NCBI GenBank assembly: GCA_963696105.1
Contig: CAVOIP010000002.1
Coordinates: 124,001 to 188,000, forward strand
From: CAVRTM01 sp963696105
GTDB taxonomy: Bacteria; Actinomycetota; Actinomycetes; Actinomycetales; Dermatophilaceae
DNA: 64,000 bases
Direction: 5' to 3'
Position numbers and translations under genes: made by a program. Of this stretch, positions 45,255 through 55,737 are shown one piece after another; the first letter of the stretch is position 1, and every line of letters starts with the position of its first letter. The notes beneath the pieces are model-generated. The model was not told where the DNA came from, made no database searches, and worked only from the letters and a program-made list of their open reading frames with translations.

Positions 45255-46313
45255 ATGACGATGCCCGCGGTGCTGGGCATCGACATCGGCGGCACCAAGA
45301 TCTCGCTGTGCGTGGCCGCGATGTCCGGGAAGGTGGTTGCCTCACGGCGCATCGAGACCCGGTCCGGCGACGGCGCCCCCGTCGTCCTGGACCGCCTCGC
45401 CTCGGCCGCTCGGGGCCTGGTCCGGCAGGTCCTCGAGGAGCACCGGGCCGACGTGCGCGGGGTCGGGGTCGTCACCCCCGGCGTCGTCGAGGCCCACGCC
45501 GTGCGGCTCGCTCCGAACAACGAGGGCTGGGAGGCGGTGGCCCTGACCGCGACGGTGTCCGAGCGGCTAGGCCTCGCTGCGGTCGAGGCCGACAACGACG
45601 CCAAGGCTGCCACGGCCGCGGAGGCGCACTGGGGCGCCCTGGCCGGGGTGACTGACGGAATTCTGCTCAACCTCGGCACCGGGATCTCGGCCGGGGCCGT
45701 GGTCGGCGGCCGGCCGCTGCGAGGCGGCCACGGAGCGGCCCTGGAGATCGCCTACCAGGTCCCCTCGGTCGGCGTGGTGCACGGGTTCGTAGAGGGTTCC
45801 GCGCCGCTGGAGGCGCGCTTCTCGGGCGCGGGGCTCGCTGCCTCGGCGTCGGCCGCCCTCGGTCGCCGGACCGGCACCGACGAGGTGTTCGCGGCCATGC
45901 GGGCAGCGCGCCGCGGTGGGGGCGCGGGCGCCGCCGTGTCCCGCGACGACGAGGCCCTGGCCGCCCTGGGAGAGGAGGCGCTGGACCTGGCCGCCCGGGC
46001 GGTGGCCAACCTGGCGATCGTGCTGGACCCGGAGGTCGTCGCGCTGTCCGGCGGCATGCTGCGCTCTGCCGACGTGATCACACCCACCCTGGCCTCGGCG
46101 CTGGCCGACCTCGTCCCGTTCCCGCCCCGGCTGGTCAGGGCTCATTTCGCCGAGCACGCACCACTGGCGGGAGCGTGCCTCGCGGCCTACGGCGCGGCCG
46201 GGGCCGACCCACCCGCACGGCTCGACCTCGGCAGCGGTGCGGGCGCCGCGCCCCTGCATTCCTCGGCGGCCGCTGCCCGGCCCGGCAGCAGGCCAGCAAC
46301 CCTCAAGGAGTGA
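45255..46313 (+). CDS. ROK-family sugar kinase
   Basis: The 352-residue protein starts VLGIDIGGTKISLCVAAMSG (ATP phosphate-1 motif), has RGVGVVTPGVVEAHAVRLAP, EADNDAKAATAAEAHWGALA (catalytic Asp region), GILLNLGTGISAGAVVGGRP and LDPEVVALSGGMLRSADVIT (adenosine motif). The CxCGxxGC zinc motif of many ROK proteins is missing. It probably phosphorylates an N-acetylated amino sugar or its product for the next enzyme. ATG 45255; the frame is also open from the permease upstream. TGA at 46311 is one base from the SIS gene start. Confidence 0.85.
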   Translation: MTMPAVLGIDIGGTKISLCVAAMSGKVVASRRIETRSGDGAPVVLDRLASAARGLVRQVLEEHRADVRGVGVVTPGVVEAHAVRLAPNNEGWEAVALTATVSERLGLAAVEADNDAKAATAAEAHWGALAGVTDGILLNLGTGISAGAVVGGRPLRGGHGAALEIAYQVPSVGVVHGFVEGSAPLEARFSGAGLAASASAALGRRTGTDEVFAAMRAARRGGGAGAAVSRDDEALAALGEEALDLAARAVANLAIVLDPEVVALSGGMLRSADVITPTLASALADLVPFPPRLVRAHFAEHAPLAGACLAAYGAAGADPPARLDLGSGAGAAPLHSSAAAARPGSRPATLKE

Positions 46314-46314
46314 C

Positions 46315-47357
46315 ATGACGAGCAACGACGTCCCGGCCGCGCTGATGAACGCGGAGATCCTCGAGCAGCCGCAGGTGTGGCGCCGGCTCCTGTCGTCGGA
46401 GCAGCTCGACCCCGCCGCGGAGCGGGTCAGGTCGTGGCGCCCCCGGATGGTGCTGCTGGCGGCGCGGGGCACCTCCGACCACGCAGCGCTGTACGCCAAG
46501 TACCTCGTGGAGGTCATCCACCAGGTGCCGGCCGGTCTCGTCTCGCCGTCGACGATGACCGCGTACGGCGCCCGGCCGGACCTCCACGGCGTGGTCATGG
46601 TCGGGATCAGCCAGTCCGGTGGCTCGCCGGACCTGGTCCAGTCGCTGGAGGTCGCCCGGGCGCAGGGTGCGCTGACGGTGGCTGTGACGAACAACGCCGG
46701 CTCCGAGCTCGCCCGCATCGCGGAGGTGCACGTCGACGTTCTGGCCGGCCCGGAGCGGGCCGTGGCCGCCACGAAGTCCTACACCGCCCAGCTGCTGGCC
46801 CTGTACCTGCTCCTGAACCGGGTCGAGGAGGGTCACCGGACGCGGCGGCAGCCCTGCCGGACCTCGGGGAGGAGCTGCTGCGGCGTGAGCCGGACATCGC
46901 GGCGCAGGCCCAGCGCTACCGGTTCGCGCAGCGCCTGGTCACGACCGCTCGGGGATACTCCTACCCGACGGCGCGGGAGGCGGCGCTGAAGCTGATGGAG
47001 ACGAGCTACGTGTCGGCACAGGCATTCTCGGGCGCCGACCTGATGCACGGCCCCCTGGCGATCGTGGATGCGCAGGTGCCGGTGCTCACGGTGGTGGCCG
47101 ACGGACCCGGGGGTCACGCCATGCGTGGGGTCCTGCCCCGCCTGACCGGTTCCGGCGCCGATGTTTTCACGGTCGGTACTCCTGAGGCGGTCGCCGCGTC
47201 CACGAGCGGGATCGTGCTGCCACCCGGCGTGCCCGAGGAGCTCTCCCCGATCCTGGAGATCCTGCCCTTCCAGCAGCTGGCGATGCACCTGGCGGTGGCG
47301 CGGGGTGAGGACCCGGATGCCCCCCGGGGGCTGAGCAAGGTCACCGAGACCCTGTGA
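46315..47357 (+). CDS. SIS-domain aminosugar-phosphate isomerase/deaminase (one frameshift)
   Basis: The protein has two SIS domains as in AgaS/GlmS-type enzymes: MVLLAARGTSDHAALYAKYL, VVMVGISQSGGSPDLVQSLE (sugar-phosphate-binding Ser), AVAATKSYTAQLLALYLLLN, then after a missing/extra base near 46835 the second domain, TAREAALKLMETSYVSAQAF (catalytic Glu/Lys region), LMHGPLAIVDAQVPVLTVV, and LPFQQLAMHLAVARGEDPD. There is no glutaminase domain, so it fits a catabolic deaminase. ATG 46315 after AAGGAG. Together with the permease and kinase it forms an amino-sugar uptake and breakdown operon. Confidence 0.85.
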
Positions 47358-47470
47358 CGGGGGATCCCCCTGGGCCTGGACGGGCGGTGAGGCCGGCTCC
47401 GCTCCGTGGCGTTGTACGGGTGGTGGCCGGTCGGCTGGCGGGACCGCTGACCGGAACGACCACTCCCCCG

Positions 47471-47770
47471 TTGTCCCGCCGGTCGACTCACGGAGCAGAT
47501 CGGCATGGCGAGGCGGATCCGACGGTCCCGATCATCCGCGTCACCCGGGACCTCGCGGCCAGCCCGGCCCAGCTGTTCCGGGCGCACGCCGACCCCGAGC
47601 TGTTCGTCCGGTGGGTCGGCCCGGACGAGATGACGACCACCCTGGACCGCTGGGACGCCAGCACCGGCGGCAGCTGGCGCTACGTCGCCGCCCGGGACGG
47701 GGAGGAGTTCGGGTTCCACGGCTGTTTCCACGAGGTCCGGCCCGACCGGATCGTGCAGACCTTCACGTGA
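47471..47770 (+). pseudogene. SRPBCC (AHSA1-like) protein, N-terminal half
   Basis: It reads VPIIRVTRDLAASPAQLFRA, HADPELFVRWVGPDEMTTTL, GGSWRYVAARDGEEFGFHGC then FHEVRPDRIVQTFT and stops. A whole protein of this family would run on for about 60 residues. The start is unclear: TTG 47471 is the best in-frame choice. Directly past the TGA, in the same frame, lies the end of a TIGR03086 protein, so a deletion has joined two formerly adjacent genes. Confidence 0.65.
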
Positions 47771-47960
47771 GACCTGGCCCGCGCCACCGGCCAGGACGAG
47801 TGCCTCGACCCCCAGGCCTGCGCCGATCTGCTCGCCGGAATGGCGCCGATCGAGGAGCTGATGCGGTCCTCGGGGCAGTACGGGCCCCCGGTGTCGGTGC
47901 CGGGCGACGCAGACGTGCAGACCCCCCTGCTCGGCTTCATCGGTCGCGACCCGCTGCCTG
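47771..47960 (+). pseudogene. C-terminal fragment of a TIGR03086-family (mycothiol-dependent isomerase-like) protein
   Basis: Immediately after the TGA and in the same frame, DLARATGQDECLDPQACADL, LAGMAPIEELMRSSGQYGPP and DADVQTPLLGFIGRDP match the end of TIGR03086 metal-binding proteins, where the residue at the TGA is normally Trp (HxWDLARATG). The N-terminal part is gone. Confidence 0.6.
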
Positions 47961-48243
47961 GCCGGGAGCGACGTTCACCGCGTGACGGCAGGCGGGGCAC
48001 AGATGGGTTCCGGCACCGACACGGTTGGGGGTGTGCCGGCGCCGTTCTCGTCGCACTCCGGCGGCGACCTGAGTGGAACGACTGGGTCCCGGGAGGGGCA
48101 AAAGCCGCATCCGCCCGGCCCGGGTCCGCACCGCGCGGGTACGTCGGCGAGCGGAACCGTCAGCCGCCGTCGGGCCATAGGTTGGGGCTGCGGGGTCCGA
48201 GCCGGCCGCGGGCCTCCGCCCGCCGAGGAGAACGGGGCTGATC

Positions 48244-48732
48244 ATGACGGCATTCACCGTGTGGAAGTTCGGTACGCCGGAGGGGGCGGACCACGCCGAG
48301 TCGCTGTTGGACCGTGCCGCGCACGACGGCCTGATCAAGGTCATCGACCACGCTGTGGTCTCGTGGCCGCCGGGCGCGAAGCGGCCCGACATCAAGCACG
48401 GCCGCGAGGACACCTGGCGAGGGACCGGATGGGGTGCCTTCTGGGGGCTGCTGTTCGGCGCCCTGTTCTTCGTCCCGGTCCTCGGGGTCGCGGCCGGGGC
48501 GGGCATCGGCGCGATCAGCGCGGCGACCCAGAAGATGGGGATCACGAGCGACCAGCTCGAGAAGATCCGCGGCGAGGTGACCGAGGGGACGTCCGCGCTC
48601 TTCGTGGTCACGGACCAGGGCGACCTCGACCGGGTCGGCGAGCGGTTCCGGGGCATGGACATGAAGCTGGTCGACGCCAACCTCACCGAGGCCGAGCGGA
48701 GCGTCCTGCTGGAGGCGTTCGGTCACAGCTAG
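48244..48732 (+). CDS. DUF1269-family membrane protein
   Basis: The 162-residue protein starts AFTVWKFGTPEGADHAESLL, has a glycine-rich hydrophobic core GWGAFWGLLFGALFFVPVLG then VAAGAGIGAISAATQKMGI and ends with a beta/alpha part (SALFVVTDQGDLDRVGERF). This is the DUF1269 layout, a conserved actinobacterial protein of unknown role. Start ATG 48244. Its stop falls in a 24-base tandem duplication. Confidence 0.85.
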   Translation: MTAFTVWKFGTPEGADHAESLLDRAAHDGLIKVIDHAVVSWPPGAKRPDIKHGREDTWRGTGWGAFWGLLFGALFFVPVLGVAAGAGIGAISAATQKMGITSDQLEKIRGEVTEGTSALFVVTDQGDLDRVGERFRGMDMKLVDANLTEAERSVLLEAFGHS

Positions 48733-48774
48733 CGGTCACGACGAGCGCGGAGCTAGCGGTCACGGCGGACGCGG
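48727..48774. repeat. Imperfect 24-base tandem duplication at the DUF1269 stop codon
   Basis: Units start agctagcggtcacg at 48727 and 48751; they differ at three positions. Confidence 0.8.
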
Positions 48775-48901
48775 GGCCGGGGCCGGCAGGCCGCAGGGTC
48801 GCCTGCTCCATCACGCTTCTCGTGCGCCAGCGGGCAGACGCAGCGAGCCGGGCGCGCCAGGGAGGCCCGCCGGCTCGGTCAGTCCGAACGTCAGCTCGCC
48901 G

Positions 48902-49390
48902 TCAGTCCGACTTCAGCTCGCCGCCGTGCACCGCCAGGGCGTAGATGACCAGGATGTCCATGGCGATGATGAGAAGGGACCACAGCGGGTACGAGGCGAT
49001 GTCCAGCATGTTCAGGATCGCGCTCACCGCGGTGACGGCGATGCCGACCACCCGGCCCCACATCTGCCCGACCACGACCCCGAAACCCGCAGCCAGGACC
49101 ACGAGGCCGAGGACCAGGTGCGCCCAGCCCCAGGCCGCGATGTCGACGTGCACGGCCAGGCCGTTGCCGTTGACCAGCAGGTAGTGCTGGTTGAACAGGG
49201 CGGTGAGCGCCTTGATGATCTGGAACGCGCCGACGATGACCATGAGGACGCCGGCGAAGAACGCCCATCCGGCCCACGCCGTGGTGGGCGGCGGCTCCGA
49301 GACAGGGCTGGTCGCCGCGGGTCCGAGGTTCGCCTCGACGTGGTGGGGGGCACCCACCGAGGTGTCCGCCCGGTTCTTCATGTCGCTCAT
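48902..49390 (-). CDS. DUF7144-like four-helix membrane protein
   Basis: The 162-residue protein has four hydrophobic segments (AWAGWAFFAGVLMVIVGAFQ, AWGWAHLVLGLVVLAAGFGV, VVGIAVTAVSAILNMLDIAS and LWSLLIIAMDILVIYALAVH), with short linkers, as in DUF7144 proteins. Function unknown. ATG 49390 (MSDMKNRADTS) gives the usual length. It faces the DUF1269 gene tail to tail. Confidence 0.75.
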   Translation of the reverse strand: MSDMKNRADTSVGAPHHVEANLGPAATSPVSEPPPTTAWAGWAFFAGVLMVIVGAFQIIKALTALFNQHYLLVNGNGLAVHVDIAAWGWAHLVLGLVVLAAGFGVVVGQMWGRVVGIAVTAVSAILNMLDIASYPLWSLLIIAMDILVIYALAVHGGELKSD

Positions 49391-49559
49391 CGTCGTGCCT
49401 CCGTCCCGCCACTCTCCGGGCCGGAACCGGCCGGAGGGCTTCTGCCGTGCTGACGCCCCCACCCTCGCGCCGCCCGGCCCGTCAGGGCATCATGCGTGGC
49501 GGATGAGCTTTCGGGAGTGAGGAGCTCCGGCAGGCCGGCCGGCTCCTGGCAGAACGGCG

Positions 49560-49600
49560 CCAAGGGGTGCGACCGTGTGGTCGCACCCCTTGGTGTCTTC
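49560..49600. terminator. 15-base-pair hairpin downstream of the M36 peptidase gene
   Basis: ccaaggggtgcgacc (49560-49574) pairs fully with 49579-49593 around GTGT, with tgtctt after it. It lies 30 bases past the peptidase stop on the minus strand. Confidence 0.75.
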
Positions 49601-49622
49601 GTGGACTAGTCCGCGACGGATG

Positions 49623-52575
49623 TCACGTGGCGCTCTTGCCGTAGACCTCCAGCTCGCTCATGTCCATGAAGTCGCAGCCGGTGTAGCCGCCCGCAGCACA
49701 GGTGGTGGCGAAGTCGCCGGGAACCTGCGGGTTGATCATCGTGTAGCGCACGAACGTGACGGCCGTCCCGGTGCCGGCGGCAGGCGTCAGCGAGTTGAGC
49801 CGGTGACGGTCGGCGGCCGTGAAGCTGCCGGAGCTGGCGACCTGCCAGGTGGCACCCGCGAGAGCGGCCGACGTGGTGGTCTCGACACGGTAGTCCTTGG
49901 TCGAGGAGCTCCCCGCGTCACCACAGGTGCTACCCGGATCCACGGCAATCGCGCTGATGTTCACGGCCTTCGGCAGCTTCACGACGACGCTCTTGGGAGT
50001 CACCGTGAAGTCACTCGGGCCGTTGGCGTGGTCTGCGGACGTGCTCCCCCAGCCGTTGCCCAGGGACTGGTCGATGGCGTTGCCGGGCCCACAGCCGTAC
50101 GGCGTGAAGTCCGGTCCGGTGAACCCGGCGACGCTGGCACCACCGGGGCCGGCTGCCCAGTCCTTGCGCAGAGGGAAGCTCTTCGTCGTGTTCGTCCCGC
50201 GCACGGTCAAGGTCTCCACCGCGGTGTCGTAGCCGCCCTTGATGGCCGAGACGTCGTGGTAGGTGCCGTAGTAGACGTTGGGGATCTTGTAGACGCCCTT
50301 GTCGTTGGTCGTCGCCGCGAGGTACTCGGTGAAGCCGGGCGAGGAGGCATGCCCGCCGAGCGAGACGACGGCACCGGGCAGCGCGGAGCTGCTGTCGTCG
50401 GTCACCGTGCCGGAGATCGTGCCCTTGGGCGCGTCCTTCGCCGGCGGCAGCGAGAAGTCCTCGAACGGGGTCGTGTCGTCCCCGTTGAGGGCCGAGGCGA
50501 AGTAGCCCATGCCGCGGTTCGCGAACACCGACCAGATGGAGCCGAGCGCGCTTGCCACCCTGGACGACGTCGGCCTGCAGGATCGCGTTGCGCATGTCCA
50601 GGTACGACGGGTTCGCCGGGGACAGCTCCATGGCCCGGGTCACGAGCGACTCAGCCGCCCGCGAGCCGATTTTCGCCCGGAGGTCCCACAGGGTCTCGCC
50701 CCAGATCTCGCCGTCCGCGTGCACCTCGGGACCACCGGCGATCATGCCGAAGTCACCGTAGGTGTAGCCACCGGGCTTGCCGGGCAGTCCCGGGCACTTG
50801 GCCGAGGTGCTGCCCACCGCGCAGTCCAGCGGCTGGGTGCGGATGAGGTCCTTGCCGCCACCCACGTAGTCGCCGACCCGCAGCTCGCCGCTCGCCTTGG
50901 TGTCCACGAGCTGGCCCGTGTTGACGAGCTGGTCCATGGCGTACCAGTCGCTCCACGCCTCGCCCATCGACCCCGCCTGCACGTTGCCGAGCGTGGAGTT
51001 GCCGTTGGCGTCCACGACCAGCCGGTTGGACAGCCCGTGGGTGTACTCGTGGTAGACGACGTCGGACTCGTCACCGCCGTTGGTGGCGATGAACGGGTCC
51101 TGCGCGGAGGTCGTCTTCGGCTGGTGGAAGAGGTACATCTGCATGGTGGGCGCCTGGCCGTCGGGCGGGGTGCTCATGTTGGCGTTGTCGACGTGGTTGC
51201 CGTCCGGCAGGCCGCCGGCGGTGTTGGCGCCGTCCAGTGGCTGGGTGTCGACCGCGTCCACGCCCTCGAAGTTGCCGGCAGCCGCGGTGAACCCGATCGG
51301 CGCCGCCGCGAGGTGGTCGTGGAACTTGTTGACGTAGTAGAACACCTGGGTCGCGTTCTGAGCAGCGTTCTTGCGCCACGAGTTCGGCGTGTTCGGCTCC
51401 CACGAGCAGGGATAGCGCGTGGCGCACGGCATCCCCGGGATCTGGGAGGAGAAGGGCGTGAACGTGTAGTCGAAGTGACCCTTGGAGCTCGGGCGGATCT
51501 CCTCGCTGTTCGACGCGGCGTTGTCGTCGTTGACGTCGGTGTACACGTGCGCGTTGGGGCCCTGCAGCACGACGCTGTTCTGGGGCAGCCAGCTGTTCGG
51601 CAGGTTGACCCTGCGCGCCTTGCCCCCGATGGCGGCCCCCGGGAAGTTCTCCCAGACCACCGCGGTGTCGTTGTCCACGAGGCTGGAGCGGTACAGCACC
51701 CGTCCCGACTTTGCATCGACGATGGAGGTGTAGAGCTCCTTGGTGCTGGGCGCGACCTGGGTCTGCCAGGCGAGGACGGTGCCGCCGGTGGTCTTGAACC
51801 ACACGAGGCTGGCGCGGTCACCGTTGTCGAACCGGGTCTCCGACGTGGCGCCGTGCAGCCGCTTGAAGTCGACCGCGGACGCCTTGCCGCCGGCGTCCTT
51901 GACGGCCGAGCCGCGAGCGGTCGGGGCGGTGATCCCCGGAGTGGCTCCCGGGAACCCGGACAGGCTGGCCAGCGGCGAGCCGGTGAACGCGATCAGCCGA
52001 CCGTCCTTGGTCACGTGGGCCACGAGCCCGTTGCCGAAGACCGGGATGCCGTTGACCTTCTGGACGAAGGAGAGGTGGTGCGTCCCGTCCACGTCGACGT
52101 AGTCCCGGCGCAGCGACAGGCCCTTCAACGCCGAGGCGTCGAGGCCGAACACCGCGTGGTTGGCCTGCACATAGCCCAACACGATGTCGCGCGGCTTGGC
52201 CTTGGACGGCGAGGTGAGGAACCCGTCGGCGCGGGCGATCTGACGAGGGGAGCTGGTCAGGGGGTCGATCGTCACCAGACCCTGGTTGCCCAGGCGCTTC
52301 TTCAGCTCGGCAACCTGGGCCGGCGGCTTGGCGGCGGTCAGTGCTGCCTTCTTGGTCAGCGCGAGGCCGGCCTTGCCCTCCCGCCGGGAGTCGAAGTGCT
52401 CACGGTGGACGCGGTCGCCCGCGGCCTTGGAGGTGGTACTGCGCCCGGCCTTGCCGTGGGTGTCGGTCGCGCGATGCACCGGGGCGGCGACGGCCATGGG
52501 CTGGGCCATCATCGCAACGAGGGTGACGGTCGCGGCGCCGGTGACGGCGGCGGCGGTTCTACGGGGACGTGGCAT
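49623..52575 (-). CDS. Secreted M36 (fungalysin-type) metallopeptidase with extra C-terminal domains
   Basis: About 983 residues. A signal peptide (TLVAMMAQPMAVAAP) is followed by an FTP/PepSY-like propeptide (VLGYVQANHAVFGLDASALK, HHLSFVQKVNGIPVFGNGLV) and the M36 domain with DVVYHEYTHGLSNRLV (HExxH zinc site) and GSMGEAWSDWYAMD (third Glu ligand), AGGPEVHADGEIWGETLWDL. One indel near 50555 precedes a carboxypeptidase-regulatory beta domain (GTISGTVTDDSSSALPGAVV) and a discoidin-like end domain (YRVETTTSAALAGATWQVAS, SELEVYGKSAT). It degrades proteins outside the cell. ATG 52575. Confidence 0.88.
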
Positions 52576-52781
52576 CTGTGGGAGACCCCCTGAGATGGTG
52601 AAGGCTTCGCCGAACGGCGACGCCAAGGGGAACCTACGCCCTGGTAAGGGAATTCGCGCAAGATCCATGGCAGGAATTTTTTTACGCGTCGTCGGGATGG
52701 GTGCTTGGCGACATGAGCGGGGTCGGCCGGGAACCTTGTCCGGCCCGCTCCCCGCGCACCGGGCGCCGTCGGACGCTCGGC

Positions 52782-54684
52782 TCAGGGGTTGCTCACCACG
52801 GTGCTGGGGCCGGGGTGCGCGGGTGTGACCGGGCCGCCGACGCCGTTGATGACGTGGTCGATGGTGCCGGCCCTGTTCAGCGAGACCGTCAACAGGTCGT
52901 GCATCCTGACACCCGGTGTCACCGGCACCTCGAACGCGTTGGAGGCGTGGAGTGTGGGCTCGACGTTCGTGTAGATGTAGCTGCCCAGGCCCCAGGCCTC
53001 GTGGGACCTCACCGTGTCGGCCACCTTGTAGGCGGCGTAGCCCAGGACCCCGCCGTGCTGCCAGGCCTGCTGGTCCGGCGCGTCGTACGGCATCTCGTTC
53101 TGGAAGAACACCGTCCTGCCGTCGTCGCCGTTCCAGAGCAGCTCGTGCTTCTGGTAGTGCTCGACGAACAGCCCGGTGGCGGTGACGTGGTCCCCGTTGA
53201 CCACGACGCCGGTGTCGGCGGTGTTCTCGCGTCCATCCGACGCCGTGGCCGTGGTCCGCGCGCCAGGCCCAGACGTCGTCGAGGATCGTGTGGTCGCTGT
53301 TGACGACCAGGCTCGTGGTGGCTTTGCCGAGGTGCGGGCCGCCGACCCGGAAGAACACGTCCTGCAGCGAGGTCGGGTTGGCCGGGTCCGCCGAGTGCGG
53401 GCCGCCCTTGGCGTGGGCACTGCCCACCTGCAGGAGCGCCGGTGAGCTGACCGGGCCCGCATCGAAGGTGATGCCGGCGATGTCCACACCACGCACGTCT
53501 GCGACCGCCATCGGCACGGCTCCGCGCCGGGCGGTCAGCGTCGCCAGGCCGAGGCCGAGCACCACCGTGTCGGCGCGCTTGACCGCGATGGTCTGGGGCA
53601 CGTCGTAGACGCCGGGCGTCAGCAGCAGGTTCTGGCCCCGCGCCAGCGCGGAGTTGATCGTCGAGATCGTGTCCGACGGCTTGGCGACGAAGAACGCGCT
53701 CAGCGGCAGCGACCGGCCCGGTGTCGGACCGTCCTGCCACGAGGTGCCACGCGAGCCGGTCTGCGCGGCCGGGATGAACACGCGGTACGCCCCCGCTGAG
53801 TCCACGTAGAGGTAGGGCTTCTCGCGCGACGCGGGCGTCGTGGCCAGGGTGGTGTACGGCGGGTCGGGGAAGGACTGCGCCGGAGCGCCCTCGTCCCCGG
53901 AGAAGACCTGGTTCCAGACGCCGTTCGACCAGCCGTCGAGTCGGCTGTTGCGGGTGTAGAACTGCTGCTGGCTGCCGTTGATGACGCTGCCGCCCGAGAA
54001 CACGGAGTCCGCGATGAACCCGCCGCTGGCGTAGGACGGCTGGCTGCAGTAGTCCATCAGCGAGACGTTGCCGTTGACCTGGACCCGGCGCATCGGCGCG
54101 GCTTGGGAGACCGCCCAGAACTGCGTCCCCCGGTGGCAGCCCTCGCCGCCGGCGACGTCGATCGTCAGGTTCGACAACGAGCGCCAGAAGTTGTCCAGGG
54201 CGATGCACCCGCCGTCGGGCGAGCACTGGTTGTAGGCGTCGACGCTGCCGGTGATGGTCACGTCGCCGGGCGCCGTGCCCAGCCCGGCCACCTCCGTGTA
54301 GTAGCCCACCTGGAACACCAGGGGGTCAGCCGCGGTGCCGTACCGGCCCGGTTTGAACAGCAGGGCGTACCGCTGGGTCCCCATCTCGTTCCCGAGCTGC
54401 TCCTTGGCCACGGCATCGACCTTCGCCTGGATGTCGGCAGTGGACATGCTGGGGTCGAACACGATGACGTTGCCGCCGAGATCGGGCTGGCCACTCCTCG
54501 GAGCGGGCGCAGCCCCGGCGTCGGGCGCGGCAGTGGTGGTGGCCGCCGTGGCCACCACCACGGCCGCGAGCGCTGCTGCCCGCCGCCGCAACCGGCCGGC
54601 TCGGGGCCGCGCGGACCCGTGCGACGTCGCAACTCGGTCGGGGTGGGCGGAGGGCAGCGGGGCCGGGCGACGTGCTGGGTGCAT
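52782..54684 (-). CDS. Secreted pectate-lyase-fold protein (one frameshift)
   Basis: About 633 residues with a twin-basic signal region (GRLRRRAAALAAVVVATAAT, ending AGAAPAP). The body has many short parallel-beta-helix turns: LGGNVIVFDPSMSTADIQAK, VDAYNQCSPDGGCIALDNFW, RSLSNLTIDVAGGEGCHRGT, TINSALARGQNLLLTPGVYD, IAVKRADTVVLGLGLATLTA. An indel near 53235 (HGHGVGW to ENTADTGVVVNGDHVTATGL) breaks the frame. Proteins of this pattern are annotated as adenylyl cyclase-like or pectate-lyase-like in Streptomyces; no catalytic residues can be fixed. ATG 54684. It lies upstream of the M36 gene on the same strand. Confidence 0.72.
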
Positions 54685-54853
54685 GGGTCCACCGATCTGG
54701 AGGCGCAACGACGACGTCGCGGAGACTGGGCCGCCCACGTTGTACCACCCGAGACCGGTTCCCGCCGGATGACGCGGCGGCGCGGCACGCACGTGCCGGT
54801 CGGATCCACCGGTGCCGCAACGCCTTCGGCGCAGCGGCCACACGCACGGGTCG

Positions 54854-55611
54854 TCAGTCGGGCCGGGCGTCCCTGGCCTTGCGCAGGCCGGCTCGCATGG
54901 ACTCGAGCGTGAGGGCGAAGTGCTGCTGCGCGGCCCGGCCGGCCGCGTCGACGTCGCCCGCGGCGATGTGGTCCACCAGCTCCCGGTGCTCGGCGCGCGC
55001 CCGGGCCAGGAACTCCGGCGCGTACGGCTCTGCACCGAAACCGAGGGTGGCCGCGGCAGTGAGGTTGGCCCCGAGCGAGGTCAGGTGCGGGTTGCGCGCG
55101 GCAGCCGTGACCAGGCCGTGCAGCCGGCGGTCGACCGCCCGCGCCTGCACCATCTCCTCGACGACGGCGAACTCCTCGAGCGCGGCCCGCAGCGAGCTGA
55201 TGTCCTGCATCGGTACGGCGCTCGGCCGCGGCCCGCGCGATCATCCCCTCGACCAGGCACCGGAAGTCGAACAGCTCCTCCATCCTGGGCAGCTCGACCT
55301 CGAGCGTCCTGCGGGCGACCTCGGGGGCGACGTCCTCCCAGGAGACCGTCGCCACGAAGTTGCCGCCGCCGCGACCGCGCCTCGCCTCGAGCAGTCCGAG
55401 ACCCGCGACGTGCTGCAGCGCCTGGCGCAGCGTGACCCGGCTGACGTGCAGCGACGGCTGCCAGCTCACGCTCCGGTGGCAGCCGCTCACCCGGGGAGTA
55501 GGTGCCCACCGCGATCGCGGTGACCAGCCTGTCCGCCAGCGTCGCCGTGACGGTCGGACGCTCCCGCGGACGACGTCCGCCGTCCTCGAGCTCGGCTGCC
55601 TGCGGGATCAC
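54854..55611 (-). CDS. GntR/FadR-type regulator with FCD domain (two frameshifts)
   Basis: The pieces make a FadR-type protein of about 250 residues: TLADRLVTAIAVGTYSPGER then LPPERELAA, after one indel LHVSRVTLRQALQHVAGLGL (recognition helix), LEARRGRGGGNFVA, and after another the FCD domain (SLRAALEEFAVVEEMVQARA, VTAAARNPHLTSLGANLTAA, AEHRELVDHIAAGDVDAAGR). Such regulators repress catabolic operons and respond to a carboxylate. GTG 55611 (VIPQAAELEDG) is chosen as start. It is divergent from the hydrolase/permease/amidase operon it probably controls. Confidence 0.82.
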
Positions 55612-55662
55612 GCTGCCGAGTCTACGAGCGCCGTTCCGGCTCATCGGGCAAGACACCCCAGC

Positions 55663-55685
55663 AAAGGTATTGTCTCCGGACCTTT
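55663..55685. promoter_or_regulatory. Inverted repeat AAAGGT-n11-ACCTTT between GntR and its operon
   Basis: aaaggt at 55663-55668 pairs with accttt at 55680-55685. It sits in the divergent region 75 bases before the hydrolase gene and is a fair candidate operator for the GntR-type regulator. Confidence 0.5.
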
Positions 55686-55737
55686 TATCCGGTTCACTGT
55701 CGCCGATCCAGACCTCCGACCTCGAACAGGTGGCCCC

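Noticed and set aside
50011..55035. Very long minus-strand open frame of 1674 codons
   Set aside because: It joins two real genes, the pectate-lyase-like protein and the M36 peptidase, that happen to be in the same frame with no stop between. Each has its own signal peptide and start.
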